This document shows, piece after piece, positions 40,301-49,274 of a stretch of 64,000 nt of DNA. Position 1 is the first letter of the stretch. Each line of letters starts with the position of its first letter. The stretch covers positions 25,536,948-25,600,947 of the forward strand of contig OX621236.1 in NCBI GenBank assembly GCA_951640165.1, read 5' to 3'. Position numbers and translations under genes: made by a program. The notes under the pieces were generated by a model. It had not been told where the DNA came from, ran no database searches, and was given only the letters and a program-made list of their open reading frames with translations. Origin of the DNA: Pseudoips prasinana (lineage: Eukaryota > Arthropoda > Insecta > Lepidoptera > Nolidae).

Positions 40301-42917
40301 GACAGCTTTAGAAATAAAAGAAGCTTCAAGTCTTTCGCCAACTGCGGTTACATAATAAAACATTCAAGCTATCGAGAAATCAATTAGTGAAACCAATGTG
40401 CACAAAGTTAACGCAGCTCGGTGCAAATGTATGGCAGAACATTAGTTGACAACAAAAACTAATTAACCTAAGCAAGTTCAACAGTCGATAGTGTTATTTA
40501 CTGTTGATAGTACGGCGATAATAGGATTTGTAGATAAAAATAGAAAAGCAAGATATGAAAGAGATATTAATGACACATTTAAATTAATTATAGATTGGGT
40601 GTGTTCTAATAATCTAACTGTCAATCTACATTAATGGTAAATAAAATGATTTGATTTTGAATTGATCACATGACGCCATCTACCTCAACTAAGCGAAGCT
40701 GTGGATACTAAACAGCGTACAGAAATATGTACTTATTTACATATTTTTGTAAATATATAAACAATACTCCGAAAGTATTTTCAGTGTATTATATGAATAC
40801 AAACTAAGACAAATAGACATGTTAATGGACACAAATATTTGTCTTGTGCGAAGATCGAACCCGCAACCTTTGGATCAGAAGGCAGGTTCACTAGAAACTG
40901 CTTATATCTGATTTTGAAATTCTATTCCGAATGCAATTTAATAAACATTGAACCCAGCTCAACATTAATCGCTGAACACTTTTATATGGTGGTCCAATTC
41001 TATTATCATGGCAATGTAAACATATATCTCTACTGCGTCTTGATCTTGAACACAAGATAAATGGATTCAGTGACTTCATCGGTCAAACGAAATGGACACC
41101 CCGTCTTTTATACGGTTCCATGATAAAACAAGGTCCAAGAAGTGATTGTTTTATTTCTAATAATTACGTACCTAACTACTAACCTACTAGTTGAATAGGA
41201 ATGACGATGGTGAACGAAATTCATGAACATTGTAGAAGAAGAAGTACACTTTATTGCATAAGGAATATTCACACTACAATATGCATAGAACATTATTTTG
41301 CAATTGGCGGCCCTATCACTAAAAGCGATCTCTTCCAGCCAACCTATTTGCGTTGGATGGACCAGAATTTAATATCAATGGATAATGGTAGCAAAAGGTG
41401 TACGAATTTATTGGAATTATTATTCATTGTATTTCCCATTACACCTATCAATTATTATTTTTAGAGGAATACGGAAATTTTTGTTGACTATAATAAAGCA
41501 GGAACAATCAAGCGGAAAATTGCAATATAAGTCTATCTTAAGTTTGTTCAATTAGTTTTAGTCATTCTGAATAAACCAGTAATTCTAAGTTTAAAAAAGT
41601 GTTTTAATTTATATACTTTTGTTCGTAATTTCATCAAAAGGATACGCATTTTTAAATAGGTTTGTGCTATTTAAAGCCTGCTACTTTGACAACTACATCT
41701 AAATTGAACAGGAAAACCAGTTCGTAGTAAGCTTGAGGTTAATAATATACGGAATACGTAATTTACATGGAGTTAATATGGATGCTGGGGCTATGCAATA
41801 AAATTATAGTTTAAGTACTATAAAATGTGTAAGGGCCAGCGTAACTACTTGTACCAGGCGTAAAGTACTTGTTATGGGATTGCCATGAAAATTAACTCTC
41901 TTGACATTAAGTCAGACTTTGTACAATTCTGTGCAAGAAGTTTTTAAATAAAAAAGAATGTTTCCTATATTTCTACATTAATTGGATCAGTTCAGAAAAA
42001 AAATTGTAATATTAAAACTTAAATTTGTAATTTCCTCTGAATTACCCAACAAGGGTTTATTATATCCAGTAAAGACGAATAATCCTAAGTTATTTTAGTA
42101 TCACAAATTACCTGGACGGTTTCGATGCAGATTGTTACTCTACAAAGTACAGATACACGTACTGGAACCATGGTAAATGTTCGTTACACTGTCCCTTACA
42201 ACCTTTATATACATAGATAGTCACTGTAAACTATCAATTAGTAGGCAGTAGAAATATTAGTATCGTACCGGTTTTTCGAATGACTCCTTCGTTGTTTATT
42301 TGGCGATAGACTCCAGGCCCTGGGGCCAGAGTACTCCGCGAGACTCGGCGCTGCACTTGATGATTTTGGGCGTCCACTATAGAGTACGAGTTCTTGGCAA
42401 CCTCTCTTCGTGTAACTATTGTATTACCATCCTCTACAGGAGAAGCAAAGTATTTCAAATCACCCTCATCCAATAAGTTTTGAAGACTACTGCCGTATCT
42501 TATTTTTTCTTTAATCGGAGAACTCCTTTTAGAAGGTTTCAATGTAAGATTATCAAAGCTTTTGCACGTTGGTAATGAATATACGTTGTTATTCTTTAAA
42601 TCAAAATATTTATTTGGATCAAATACGGTCATTCGCGGACGGTGATCTACAATAATGTCAGGGGTTTTGTATTTCATCTGGCACAAATATTGAGATCCAT
42701 TTTGTGTTTCTGGTTTATGGCGATGGCCACGATGCTTAATATTCCTTATATTACGTTTGATAACAGAAGATCCTCTCTCTTCAAGAGCATGGAGCATATC
42801 AGTGGTCTCCAGCAAACCTAAGGGCGTCACTCCATTTTTATAAACATGATAGCTGCGTTTATTTCTTCTCTGATTATGGTTATCGTCGTGGATAAAACTT
42901 TCGTCGTAATGAGGCAT
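4237..42917 (-). CDS. C3G: C3G/RAPGEF1 Rap guanine-nucleotide exchange factor, N-terminal part (8 exons, 3' end outside window)
   Basis: C3G activates Rap1 GTPase downstream of Crk adaptors at the plasma membrane and cell junctions. Eight exons were found by reading splice sites on the minus strand. Each has AG before it and GT after it, except the first, which starts at ATG. Cumulative lengths are in phase at all seven junctions (1708 nt, 569 residues plus one base). Recognisable C3G parts, in order, are a basic segment with [12 protein letters not shown], the helical N-terminal block ([17 protein letters not shown], then [14 protein letters not shown]), DIPLTPKER, and the proline-rich Crk-binding region ([16 protein letters not shown]). 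This order matches the vertebrate protein. The REM and CDC25 catalytic domains are not in the window and should lie to the left. Introns are long, about 20 kb for the first, and full of transposons. What is inferred is orthology; the exon chain itself is read directly. Confidence 0.88.
4371..5849. other. C3G intron 7, nothing recognised
   Basis: AT-rich intron sequence with no repeat that I can name. Confidence 0.6.
5850..5930 (-). CDS. C3G: C3G exon 7 (Crk SH3-binding motif)
   Basis: The acceptor is tgttacag and the donor gttagt; 81 nt, phase 2 to phase 2. It encodes [26 protein letters not shown] fits the P-x-L-P-x-K consensus bound by the Crk N-terminal SH3 domain, the defining feature of C3G. 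Confidence 0.87.
6200..6545. mobile_element. Degraded LINE/SINE tails in C3G intron
   Basis: A piece with gactggggaagtacctcc and ggtcgccagcggtcatcggg is followed by a T-rich tract and a second piece (cctgatggtaagtggtaacc ... gcgctggggaaacaccgcag). Both resemble a widespread lepidopteran 3' tail. A related degraded copy lies at 9225-9530. Confidence 0.45.
6546..8400. other. C3G intron 6, nothing recognised
   Basis: AT-rich intron without coding potential or named repeats. Confidence 0.6.
8461..8602. mobile_element. MITE with about 45-bp terminal inverted repeats, copy 1
   Basis: gtacagacgccagcacatcc at the left is mirrored by ggcgtctgtac at the right, and the arms extend through ctaccccaatctgtcaaatt. 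The centre carries ttcactttcaattggg, also present in the copy at 13031. A target-site duplication is not clear. Confidence 0.75.
8915..9056 (-). CDS. C3G: C3G exon 6 (proline-rich)
   Basis: The acceptor is attttcag and the donor gttagt; 142 nt, phase 1 to phase 2. Joined to exon 5 it reads [16 protein letters not shown], then [16 protein letters not shown], a proline-rich SH3-type stretch found before the Crk-binding motifs in C3G. Confidence 0.85.
9225..9530 (+). mobile_element. Degraded LINE/SINE tail
   Basis: cacctgtcggtaagtgatca leads into a thiolase-unrelated filler and ends in ggtacttccccagtcgggtt, the complement of the motif at 6215. The 80-codon frame here is chance. Confidence 0.4.
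9531..10740. other. C3G intron 5, nothing recognised
   Basis: AT-rich intron sequence. Confidence 0.6.
10765..10875 (+). mobile_element. RTE-type LINE 3' end
   Basis: gtaattgtggagctctttgg is followed by ttcagcagtgaacatctttc and ggctgatagg, the same tail as at 55840-55955. It is a 5'-truncated insertion. Confidence 0.65.
11158..11472 (-). CDS. C3G: C3G exon 5 (largest internal exon, 105 codons)
   Basis: The donor is gtgtgt. Two acceptors are possible, at 11473 (ttccag) and 11454 (tactgcag), and only the first keeps the phase from exon 4, so it was chosen. It encodes [20 protein letters not shown], then [20 protein letters not shown] and a serine/proline run ending RNSLP. These helices match the C3G N-terminal regulatory region. 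There is no ATG at the head of this frame (the codon there is GTG), which fits an internal exon. Confidence 0.86.
11597..11779 (+). mobile_element. Short Helitron (183 bp)
   Basis: It begins TCctactaatattataaa and ends ggcacatCTAG followed by T, the Lep1-type termini. Confidence 0.75.
11780..12844. other. C3G intron 4, nothing recognised
   Basis: AT-rich intron sequence without coding signal. Confidence 0.6.
12845..12953 (-). CDS. C3G: C3G exon 4
   Basis: The acceptor is tccgcag and the donor gtaaaa; 109 nt, phase 0 to phase 1. It encodes [20 protein letters not shown] and then [16 protein letters not shown]. This lines up with the vertebrate C3G segment of the pattern RYFK...KVLEMLPG...VLEAI, the strongest single match to the family. 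Confidence 0.87.
13031..13150. mobile_element. MITE, copy 2 of the family at 8461
   Basis: gtacagacgccagcac at the left is mirrored by gtgctggcgtctg at the right, and aatctgtcaaattttcccaa is shared with copy 1. The internal part is shorter than in copy 1. Confidence 0.75.
13570..14015. repeat. Repeat fragments including a tRNA-like head
   Basis: gggggcgcaagccgtctggt with ggcgactaaactaagtaacc resembles lepidopteran LINE sequence. At 13950-14012 a tRNA-like stretch has an A-box-like tagcttaacggcaaga and a B-box-like ggatcgatgcc. It does not fold as a standard tRNA, so a SINE head is likelier. Confidence 0.35.
14663..14771 (-). CDS. C3G: C3G exon 3
   Basis: The acceptor is cattacag and the donor gtaaac; 109 nt, phase 2 to phase 0. 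It encodes [13 protein letters not shown] followed by [14 protein letters not shown], the start of the conserved N-terminal helical block. Confidence 0.83.
14772..16980. other. C3G intron 2, right of exon 3
   Basis: Mostly featureless AT-rich sequence. Faint LINE-tail character appears near 15190-15540 (aatgaaatttattcagcact; aaaatcggttcacaagcc), too degraded to place in a family. Confidence 0.45.
16985..17046 (+). repeat. Fragment of the 'cacttggccggttttt' repeat
   Basis: gcgcgagtccgactaaaact followed by tcgccggtttt resembles the 3' end of the element at 29568-30128. A reverse fragment lies at about 24364-24400 (aaaaccagccaagtgcgagt). Confidence 0.4.
17047..20990. other. C3G intron 2, no gene supported
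   Basis: A 101-codon frame at 18680-18985 lies in a slightly GC-richer patch but shows no family motif or splice context, so it is not called. The rest is AT-rich. Confidence 0.5.
21000..21230 (+). repeat. Interspersed repeat fragment
   Basis: acctgtccatctgcgcgcga, gatgcacaggtgtgtgccgc and gacggctagccgacacgacc follow a pattern I recall as common in Lepidoptera. The open frame across it is chance. Confidence 0.4.
21781..21925 (-). mobile_element. tRNA-derived SINE, reverse orientation
   Basis: Read on the minus strand, atctagtggttagtgag (A box) and ggttcgatgcc (B box) are followed by caggacaaatatttgtgtga and gagcacgat, as in the copies at 2285 and 3346. The distal body is truncated. Confidence 0.75.
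22200..22368 (-). CDS. C3G: C3G exon 2 (basic [12 protein letters not shown] segment)
   Basis: The acceptor is attacag and the donor gtcaac. It starts in phase 1 and ends in phase 2. It encodes [15 protein letters not shown] then [19 protein letters not shown], a basic segment with phosphorylatable serines. The exon is far more GC-rich than its flanks. Both candidate first exons (42269 and 57553) join it in frame. Confidence 0.82.
22369..25164. other. C3G intron 1, no gene supported
   Basis: Very AT-rich, with long A/T runs. I see only the short reverse repeat fragment near 24364. Confidence 0.55.
25165..25340 (-). mobile_element. Short Helitron (176 bp)
   Basis: It starts CTAGctgtgactcgcgattt on the plus strand and ends attagtagGA before T, which is the reverse of TC...CTAG. 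The core ttcatcaaaatctcttcggt is shared with 54189. Confidence 0.8.
25341..27849. other. C3G intron 1, nothing recognised except a degraded tail
   Basis: Around 25640-25750 lies a degraded copy of the LINE/SINE tail seen at 6280 (ggtcgccagcgctcatcggg). The remainder is AT-rich. Confidence 0.45.
27850..28010 (-). promoter_or_regulatory. GC-rich island in C3G intron 1, possible internal promoter or noncoding exon
   Basis: CpG-rich sequence (cggtcgccgcggtac and cgcgcttccc) stands out from roughly 35% GC surroundings. An 82-codon minus frame across it has no recognisable protein character. A third transcription start for C3G is possible, but no splice donor decides it. Confidence 0.25.
28455..28763 (-). 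mobile_element. Short Helitron (309 bp)
   Basis: CTAGctgtgcccgcgacttc and gtccgcg form the terminal hairpin, and the element ends tatagGA-type termini before T. It carries aaaatcggtccacccgtttc and an (acagacag)n tract. Flanks are A and T as expected for Helitron insertion. Confidence 0.8.
29568..30128 (+). mobile_element. Lepidopteran 'agggttccgta' interspersed repeat, about 560 bp
   Basis: It opens with a small hairpin (agggttcc...ggaaccct) and (tctg)n, and ends with tacggaacccttctagggcg then agtccgactcgcacttggcc ggttttt. I recognise the pattern but not a settled class. A run of 13 C lies at 29911-29923. A reverse fragment of the same family lies at about 30505-30597. Confidence 0.6.
30130..30383. 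mobile_element. MITE-like repeat with short TIRs and a (TC)n tract
   Basis: tggaacgaagtt at the left is mirrored by aacttcgttcca at the right, about 250 bp apart. A (tc)n microsatellite lies at about 30240-30266. It abuts the preceding repeat directly. Confidence 0.55.
30600..32119. other. C3G intron 1 left of the Harbinger element
   Basis: AT-rich. No coding region or named repeat seen. Confidence 0.55.
32123..32145. repeat. Harbinger left TIR
   Basis: Perfect inverse of 36207-36229; the target duplication TTA lies immediately left. Confidence 0.93.
32448..34006 (+). CDS. Harbinger transposase (HARBI1-like DDE nuclease), 5 exons, intact
   Basis: Exons are 32448-32686, 32770-33038, 33252-33407, 33515-33671 and 33757-34006. 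All four introns have GT-AG ends and the phases agree, giving 1071 nt and 356 residues, close to the roughly 350 of HARBI1. The acidic N-terminus ([12 protein letters not shown]) leads to a helix-turn-helix-like part ([20 protein letters not shown]). The DDE nuclease follows, with D160 in GPIDCTHI, D211 in [11 protein letters not shown], conserved GDSAYP at 236 and E273 in RNTIER. The family cuts and pastes DNA at the terminal inverted repeats in the nucleus. Introns of 83 to 213 bp are short, as usual in these elements. No stop, frameshift or missing catalytic residue is visible. Confidence 0.92.
34191..34629. repeat. Direct duplication of about 195 bp between the two Harbinger genes
   Basis: 34191-34390 and 34436-34629 share most of their length, including tcttgacaataactt, gctagctaaatatca and the long tail acaaacatgttctgactatt ... 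gcgcttttttaaagtct. A short AT tract separates them. Confidence 0.88.
34661..34762. repeat. Inverted duplication across the 3' end of the Myb-like gene
   Basis: Arms at 34661-34689 and about 34734-34762 (acacaaacctagatttgcaa and onward) are near-perfect complements, with a 44-nt loop that contains the stop codon. The right arm is coding and the left arm lies just downstream of the stop. Confidence 0.85.
34698..35775 (-). CDS. Harbinger accessory Myb/SANT-like DNA-binding protein, 4 exons, intact
   Basis: Exons on the minus strand are 35761-35775, 35381-35638, 34964-35285 and 34698-34861. Junctions are GT-AG and in phase, giving 759 nt and 252 residues. The tiny first exon encodes MDSDM. Residues about 6-85 form a Myb_DNA-bind_5-type domain with the signature [12 protein letters not shown] ... 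[20 protein letters not shown] glycine- and acid-rich middle follows, then a basic, leucine-rich coiled-coil C-terminus ([20 protein letters not shown] and later EIEKLKNS). In known Harbinger systems such a protein carries the transposase into the nucleus and binds the ends. It is convergent with the transposase gene (stops 692 bp apart) and shares the strand of C3G. Confidence 0.9.
36207..36229. repeat. Harbinger right TIR
   Basis: Perfect inverse of 32123-32145; TTA lies immediately right (36230-36232). Confidence 0.93.
36240..40800. other. C3G intron 1, no gene supported
   Basis: AT-rich. A 135-codon minus frame at 36393-36800 has no recognisable motif, though the phrase accctgt(a) with ggccacc suggests old repeat DNA. 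An AT-rich direct repeat (atattctattaaataaat) lies at about 39758-39825. Confidence 0.45.
40801..40915 (-). mobile_element. tRNA-derived SINE fragment, reverse
   Basis: gacacaaatatttgtcttgt and gcgaagatcgaacccgcaac are the complement of the SINE body and B box. Confidence 0.6.
41232..41365 (-). mobile_element. LINE 3' end, antisense
   Basis: gtacactttattgcataagg, ggcggccctatcactaaaag and atctcttccagccaacctat follow a pattern shared with 52765-52905 here (gtacactttattgtacc ... ggcggtcttattgcctgtag ... acttccagacaacc). Two copies in the window support a repeat family. Confidence 0.6.
41366..42234. other. Intron 1, nothing recognised
   Basis: AT-rich sequence. Confidence 0.55.
42269..42917 (-). 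CDS. C3G: C3G candidate first coding exon A (216 residues)
   Basis: This is the longest ordinary coding exon in the window. The ATG at 42917 is preceded by an in-frame TAA six bases upstream, so the start is well defined. The exon ends in ...RKTG at a GT donor (42268) in phase 1, which fits the exon at 22368. The residues are basic and serine-rich ([19 protein letters not shown]) and I recognise no domain, as expected for the poorly conserved C3G N-terminus. Reading on past the donor adds only ten residues before a stop. A GC-rich block about 900 bp upstream may be its promoter. The link to C3G rests on strand, phase and order only; it could be the first exon of a different transcript. Confidence 0.7.
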
Positions 42918-43799
42918 TTTTCTTTACGTAGTTTATGTACTACAAGTATTTTCCCAGATGAAAGTACAGCGATAAATCAACGTGGAAAGCAGCGCTTCTA
43001 GTTCCTTATTGCGACTAGTTCATTCCTAGTCGAGGTCACGATATACGGATATTTCTATGACAACCGGTGGTCGTGAAAAGGCGGATCTTGCATCTGCCGC
43101 GGCGAAATGAGGGCCCTCTAGAAATCTACGAAAGTGGGCTCCGTTGAACTCCAATATTTAGAATATTTTCATGTTATATGAACGTTAATTATTATCATAT
43201 GCAATATGTCTTGTTGAAGATATCAGTCATATACAGAAATAGCAAATTCGTTGCGAGATACAATTAGATCATTATTTATTTACAGTATGTGCCCGTCGTT
43301 AGAGGAGGACGTCACGGTCGTCATATGGCCAACACGCTCGTTTTCCACTAGGGATGATGTTTAGTGTCCACTCCTAATCTTGTAATTATCGTATTATATA
43401 GTTCCACTCATGTAAACAATGAACATATCCACTTTATTAACGATCCTTTAGTAACATGCAAATGATTTTCACTGTTTAAGTAATTACTTTTTTATCGTTT
43501 CCCATATGAAAGTAAATTAAAAAAGAAACACCAATTTTCACAGACAATATTTACACTAGGGGATAACTCGACAGAATTGTATACTTTCTCTACGTGACCA
43601 GCGGTCGAATTTGGGTGTCGGTTGCATGCAGTTTTCACAAGAAAATGCTATTTCCAAATAATACACCTTCAATATAAAATTCACATGTAAATCGGCACGT
43701 AATTTTGATGTAACAAGTAACTACACACGACCGAACAAACCTAATCTAAAAATATCTGTTCGCTTTTTCACAACACGATCTCGATATTCAGCAGAGCAA

Positions 43800-43990
43800 C
43801 GAGTACGCGAGCTCATGCGCAGCGGACCATGGTATTGACACAGGGTGTCCGATCGGACGCGAGAGTTGGGCGGCGCGGCCGGCGGCGGCGAGCGTCGGCG
43901 CGGCACCACTGCCAGCCTGTGGCCGCTGGTGTCACGCCGGCGAGAGTGAAAGTGCAGCCGCCGCCGCACATCTCCGCCTTGTAACCATTG
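43800..43990 (-). promoter_or_regulatory. GC-rich block upstream of C3G exon A, possible promoter/5' UTR
   Basis: This is a sharp GC- and CpG-rich island (runs of cggcggcggc type) in AT-rich surroundings, about 0.9 kb 5' of the 42917 ATG. Open frames of 74 and 108 codons on the minus strand look like by-products of GC richness. Inferred promoter or 5' UTR exon. Confidence 0.35.
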
Positions 43991-44639
43991 CACACCTGTC
44001 CTAACACACACACTATTCCTACGGTAATACCGCTCATTACATAACAACCGTAATCAACTTCTAGTAGATTGTCCCAAATATCTAGTTAACAGACCAATGT
44101 AGATCACGCACAAAAGACGATGATACAGCTGTGTGTTAATCTATAAATTTAATGCTACAGGTAGACGTTGATCATGCTCAATAATTAAGTAACGCAATCA
44201 AATAGTCAAATATTTTATCAGTTTCTTGTAGAATGCATTAATTGGTTCTACTCTAGTAGGCTTTATATGTTTACATCAGAGAGGCGGACGGAAGTAGCGT
44301 TTTCTCTAATCTTATATAATTAATTATACCACAATACAACCTAAGTCTTAAGAAGTTTTAATAGATTTAATAGACGCACATATGTTATTTCATACATTAC
44401 TATATTTTAATGTGAATTAAATTACTACGTTTCTTATTTCGACATGTAATAAATTAGAAGTGTCAGAAAAAAACATTCTGGATGTTTGGGCACCGTGTAG
44501 ATATATAAGTACTAATAGATTACCTATGCATGACAAATTCAACTTAAATAGGCATCATAGTATCAAGACATTTATAAAAGTAAATAATCTTAAAACGACG
44601 CGTGGAATCATCGAATGAATGTCGCGCAGATGACGAGAC

Positions 44640-44780
44640 TAGACGTTTCCACAAAAATCAGACACGGGATCGAACTCCGGACACTCCATGCGTAAAGAGA
44701 GCCGTTGGTACTCAGATGACGCAATGCTTCCCGCCCGAACCACGCGGTTATCTCACGATTGACCTATCGGGCAAGCGGAG
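44640..44780 (-). mobile_element. Possible degraded tRNA-derived SINE
   Basis: On the minus strand ggagttcgatcccgtgtctg resembles a B box and ggtcaatcgtgagataaccg a weak A box, as in the SINE head. The body is not preserved. Confidence 0.35.
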
Positions 44781-45572
44781 TTGAATAACTATCTGTAGTT
44801 AAGTTGTGGTACAGTCGGCAATAGAAGTAGCTTCACAGAGAATAACTTGTTATTGCCTCCAAATGTTGGCCTGTTGACAAACAAGCATACGGTAAGGGTA
44901 AGCAGTCCCCATAGGCTAAGAGGCCACACACCCCAGCGCAGTCTCCTTAATAAGCAATCGGAACCACACTCATGCTAAAAACAACAACATTAACATAATG
45001 CTATACTGCATTATGTAGAGCCTTCCCCAGTAGAACGGCTCATAACGCAAAATTTATGAAATAAAGACCGGTACAGATCATACTCACGAAAGAGTAAAGA
45101 AATCTTCGACTAGATTTTTTAAAGCTCCTTCGTATAAATTAAAGCTTAGATTTCACTACACGTATGTATGCAATAAATATTTCAAGGCAACGCGTATTCT
45201 AGTAAAACCATTTTACTGCGTGGACTCACTACTATTTTAGTAAGAGAACAAACGGCGCGACAAATTAGTCTTGGATGAGTTGGGTTAGCTTGGTGGATTT
45301 CGCTACGCACGCTCAGCTTCGAGTTACGCAGCCATGACAAACTAGATGAACACTTAAGCAGTCTCGTGATGGAATTTCTCATTACCGCCTTTATTGCAGG
45401 TTTCCTTAGGAACTTAGTAAAGCTGTTTGAACTTACTAAAGAATGAATTTTAAATAGCTAATACGTATTACAGACGTTGACACTCTTGAAAGAAATATAC
45501 AACGTATATAATAAATAGTGTGATATACATGAGGAACTCGATCTTATAAGAAACTGTACTATTTATAGAATA

Positions 45573-45836
45573 CTAGCGGCCCGGTACGTGTTTCGCTACG
45601 TATAAGGCATAATAATAAAAAAAATGATTATTAAGTTCATTTATTCAAACAAAAAAATATTTTAAATTGCTAAAAGATGTATTTACACTTTTTCAAGACT
45701 TTTTAAATTTTCTCTACGTACAAACCTTCCCTGGACTTCCACGAATAATTCAAGACCAAAATTAGCCAAATCGGTAAAGGCGTTGTTGAGTTATAACATT
45801 ACAACGAAAAGTGGCATTGATTTATATATATATAGA
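45573..45836 (-). mobile_element. Short nonautonomous Helitron (264 bp), sister of 3484
   Basis: It has the same ends and interior as the copy at 3484-3752, with a few substitutions and small indels, and sits between A and T. Confidence 0.85.
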
Positions 45837-47045
45837 TAAAAATCAATGAAAATCTGCAATTTTGCGTTGGTATGTTTATTTTACGACACATGCTATTTGT
45901 ACGAATAGTAAAAATATATTGAAAAATTCGGAAAACAACTTTCTACAAGTTCTTCATTTCTTACAAAACGCTTAATTAATCCATATTGATTAAGCACTAT
46001 GTAGCGACAAAATGATGTGGTAGGTACTCCATACTATTTATGTTAGATATTGCTTATAGCGATTATTAAAATAACATTAACGAAATGTGTTTTATACCAT
46101 ACACCAATATAAGTTATTATATCAGACTGGAATCTTTAATTTATTGCTTTAACGGTCGGATTAGGGTTTTGTTCCGACAGCAGCGGGCCACACGGGCGCA
46201 CGCGCACTTGGCCACCGGCCACGGTCCGTGTAACTCACTTTCCAATAAACTAGCCGCGGTCGTGATACCTAGCTAACGGGATCATATACTTCTAGGTAGA
46301 TTGCAGCCTGATCATTACACCCAAGATAATGTAAGGTACACCGCCAGTCGTCCGTTAACGTTGAATTACTGCGCACTAGCATCGGATACCATCGGACGTA
46401 ATGAATTCACAATTTGACCACAGATTAGGTAGCTACTCTATAATATTACCAATTCAATAGTCTTCATATTAGATTAATATTTATGATTTAAAGCTACTAA
46501 AAGTACGTTCACTTCGTGATGGCTGCGTTTATTCAACATTGCGGCGGCGACCACCTCATCACGACTCTGTGCAATAAGAAACCGTAATGATAAAGCGAAT
46601 TACACCGCATTTCGAGGTGGCAACGCTTCTTGTACCGATTGCAAATAAAAGAAAATCACATCCGGCGCAAAGTCCCGTATTGCAATCTAACTTTTCTTTT
46701 CCCAATGATAAAAATACTATAGGTGTTAAAAGTAGTTAATTCTGAAGATCATTAAAATGCCTAATAATTATCTCTATTGAGTATGAGATTAGGAACTATA
46801 CATTTATTAAATGACTGAAAAGTGGTATGATATAGTACACGGTGTTGGAAAAACCCTCGATTATTGTTAAAGAAATTTAATCCTATTTATGCTATATTTA
46901 ATATTACGTAAATTAACTCCATTTATATGATGTTTTTATTGCTTTTTAACGGGTTTACAACTAAATAGCTATTACTTAGGTCAGTTTCTCATTCTAATTA
47001 ACATTGTAGGTATAGGTACGTACAATAATAAGTGATGTCGAAAAA
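45837..47045. other. Nothing recognised; small GC-rich patch
   Basis: A GC-rich patch at about 46170-46255 (cgggcgcacgcgcacttggc) stands out, function unknown. The rest is AT-rich. Confidence 0.45.
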
Positions 47046-47351
47046 TCTATACATATAATAAAATCGTAGGAAAGTCGAAACTGTACCTTAAATATTTTTT
47101 TAAATGGATACTTGGGGATTGGGGAGTGATCTACAATCGATATCGAAGCCAAAAATATAGTTTTTAGAATGTTTGTCTGTATGTATGTCCGGGCTTAAAC
47201 AAAAAAAGTACTGCATGGAATTATTTCAAATTTTGCATGAAGAGGTCGGGTCAACATAATAGGCTACATATTATCACGCTATCACCTAGCGTCCACCGAG
47301 CTGTGATAATTTATAAACTTTATGGCGGGTAAAACCACGGGGCACAGCTAG
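47046..47351 (+). mobile_element. Short Helitron (306 bp)
   Basis: It begins A|TCtatacatataataaaatc and ends gcgggtaaaaccacggggca followed by cagCTAG|T. It shares its tail with 11597-11779. Confidence 0.75.
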
Positions 47352-49266
47352 TAATATATATAAGTCATAGCAACGTTAGATACAATAAATTAATAATAAT
47401 AAAAAGAAGATATGTTCATCAATTTATTTTAATTTATGGTATTTTGGTTATAATAATACCTACAATCAAAACTCTATTTAGTAGTACCATTTATCTGTAT
47501 ATATTTTCCAGTATCTAGTAACATTTTGTGATCAAATATAATAAATAGCGCCTGACCTAGAGTCGCTCGGCACTCTACATTTTTATGGAATTGTAAAATA
47601 AATTGTCTATTTATGAAGGTCGAAAATCTTTCGACACCAATGTGTCATTTCGTGTATGTAATTGGCCATAATTGGCGTATAGTCATTCACACGCAAAATA
47701 TTCTCACGTCCATTCTGAACTATAATATTTCGGAAATAGCAATTTTAAACACGGATATTAATTATCTAAATTGCAGAATGTATATATAATTTATTATTAT
47801 ACTGATAATACCTTAATGAACATAGCATAAATAGCCTAACAGTAAAAACTCGCTGACGGGACTGTGGCCTTTTTGTGGTAGAACCTACTTGCATGAAAAT
47901 AGCTAAGAATGGTTTTCGATTAAACTAATTGACACTATAATACCAAAAATGTAGTCGGTACATCTATTTCAGAGCTACGATGCCACTGACATCTAGACAC
48001 ACCGACGCAGGCTTCAAGCTAATAATTGCTTTTTTTATAAACATAGAACCGACTCTTCAATTATTTTCGTTTCGATTTGATCAAAATGATTATGGGTCAT
48101 GGGACCATCTCGAAAGCTCAAAAATATAAATTATCAAATAAAAAGGAATTTTCAACCACTTCATAAACAACGGAGGACACTCGTAACATATCCACAAAAA
48201 ATATACCTACTGTCGAATTTATGACTATGTCTTTTTGGAAGTCGGTTAATACTACTTAATTTATCTGTAAGTTTTACAGAAAAAGTAACATTGATTGAAG
48301 TAGACTAGCAACGTCTTATAAATGTAGTTGAGTCTTATTGAATTTGGACACACCGGTAAACCAATAATATTATTAATTTAGAGTGGATTTTACAAATTAA
48401 AAGTGAGTAGATCAGTCAGTAAATCGTTATTTATATCTACATGGAAGTAGAAACATGTTCGTTGAAAGGTAATAAGGATGCATAGCACGACAGTCCTATA
48501 TAGACCTTTACACAAAAACAACAGGTAACAGTGGAGTACCTTAACGCTTCAATATAAGGGCCATTTTTCGATAAAAATGTTTCTATTGATATGACATTGA
48601 CTATACATAAGAACTGCCATAAACATCGCTAATAACGCCAAAGAGAATTGGCGCACTCAAACTAACATTTGCATAGACGACGTTATGTGAATAGCTTTGT
48701 AATCGAGGTAACATGTGGCAAGTGCAAATGGGATCCATATAACGGGTCTCTATATTCAGAAGAGCATTATGAAATAGCTCGGGTAACTGTACGCGTGGAG
48801 TACAGACATACAAAGTGAACAAAATTGACGTCAACCTAACATTTCTATAGATACTGTGTTTCGTAGATCATAACGATGATGGACATCTAAAAAGATACAG
48901 ATGTTACCTATTGCTAAATTACATGTAAGATTATTATGATTCATTTGTTACCATCTCACCCAACTACTACTACCAATAAATAGATATATGCGAACACTTT
49001 TGTTTTAAGCAATATGAATCTCAAAACACACAATATAAAATGATATTTTATATGCGGTGGATTTTATGATTAGGAAAATCTTCGCTATCTTAGATGTGAC
49101 AAATATATTAAAAAAAAATCTTATTCATTTATTCCATAAAAATATTATATTTCTGTGGAATCGTCAATATTTTTTTACCCTTCCGTGCAGTGCATGACGT
49201 GCCAACTATAATAAGTAGTTTATGTTTTGCCCGTAATTAATGATTATGTAGTTAGTTAGTTAGTGT
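47352..49266. other. Nothing recognised
   Basis: AT-rich, chance frames only. Confidence 0.55.
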
Positions 49267-49274
49267 AGTGTTAG

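Noticed and set aside
43721..44047. 108- and 74-codon frames in the GC island
   Set aside because: GC-rich DNA lacks stops by chance. The frames overlap, and arginine/proline-rich composition is unlike a real protein.
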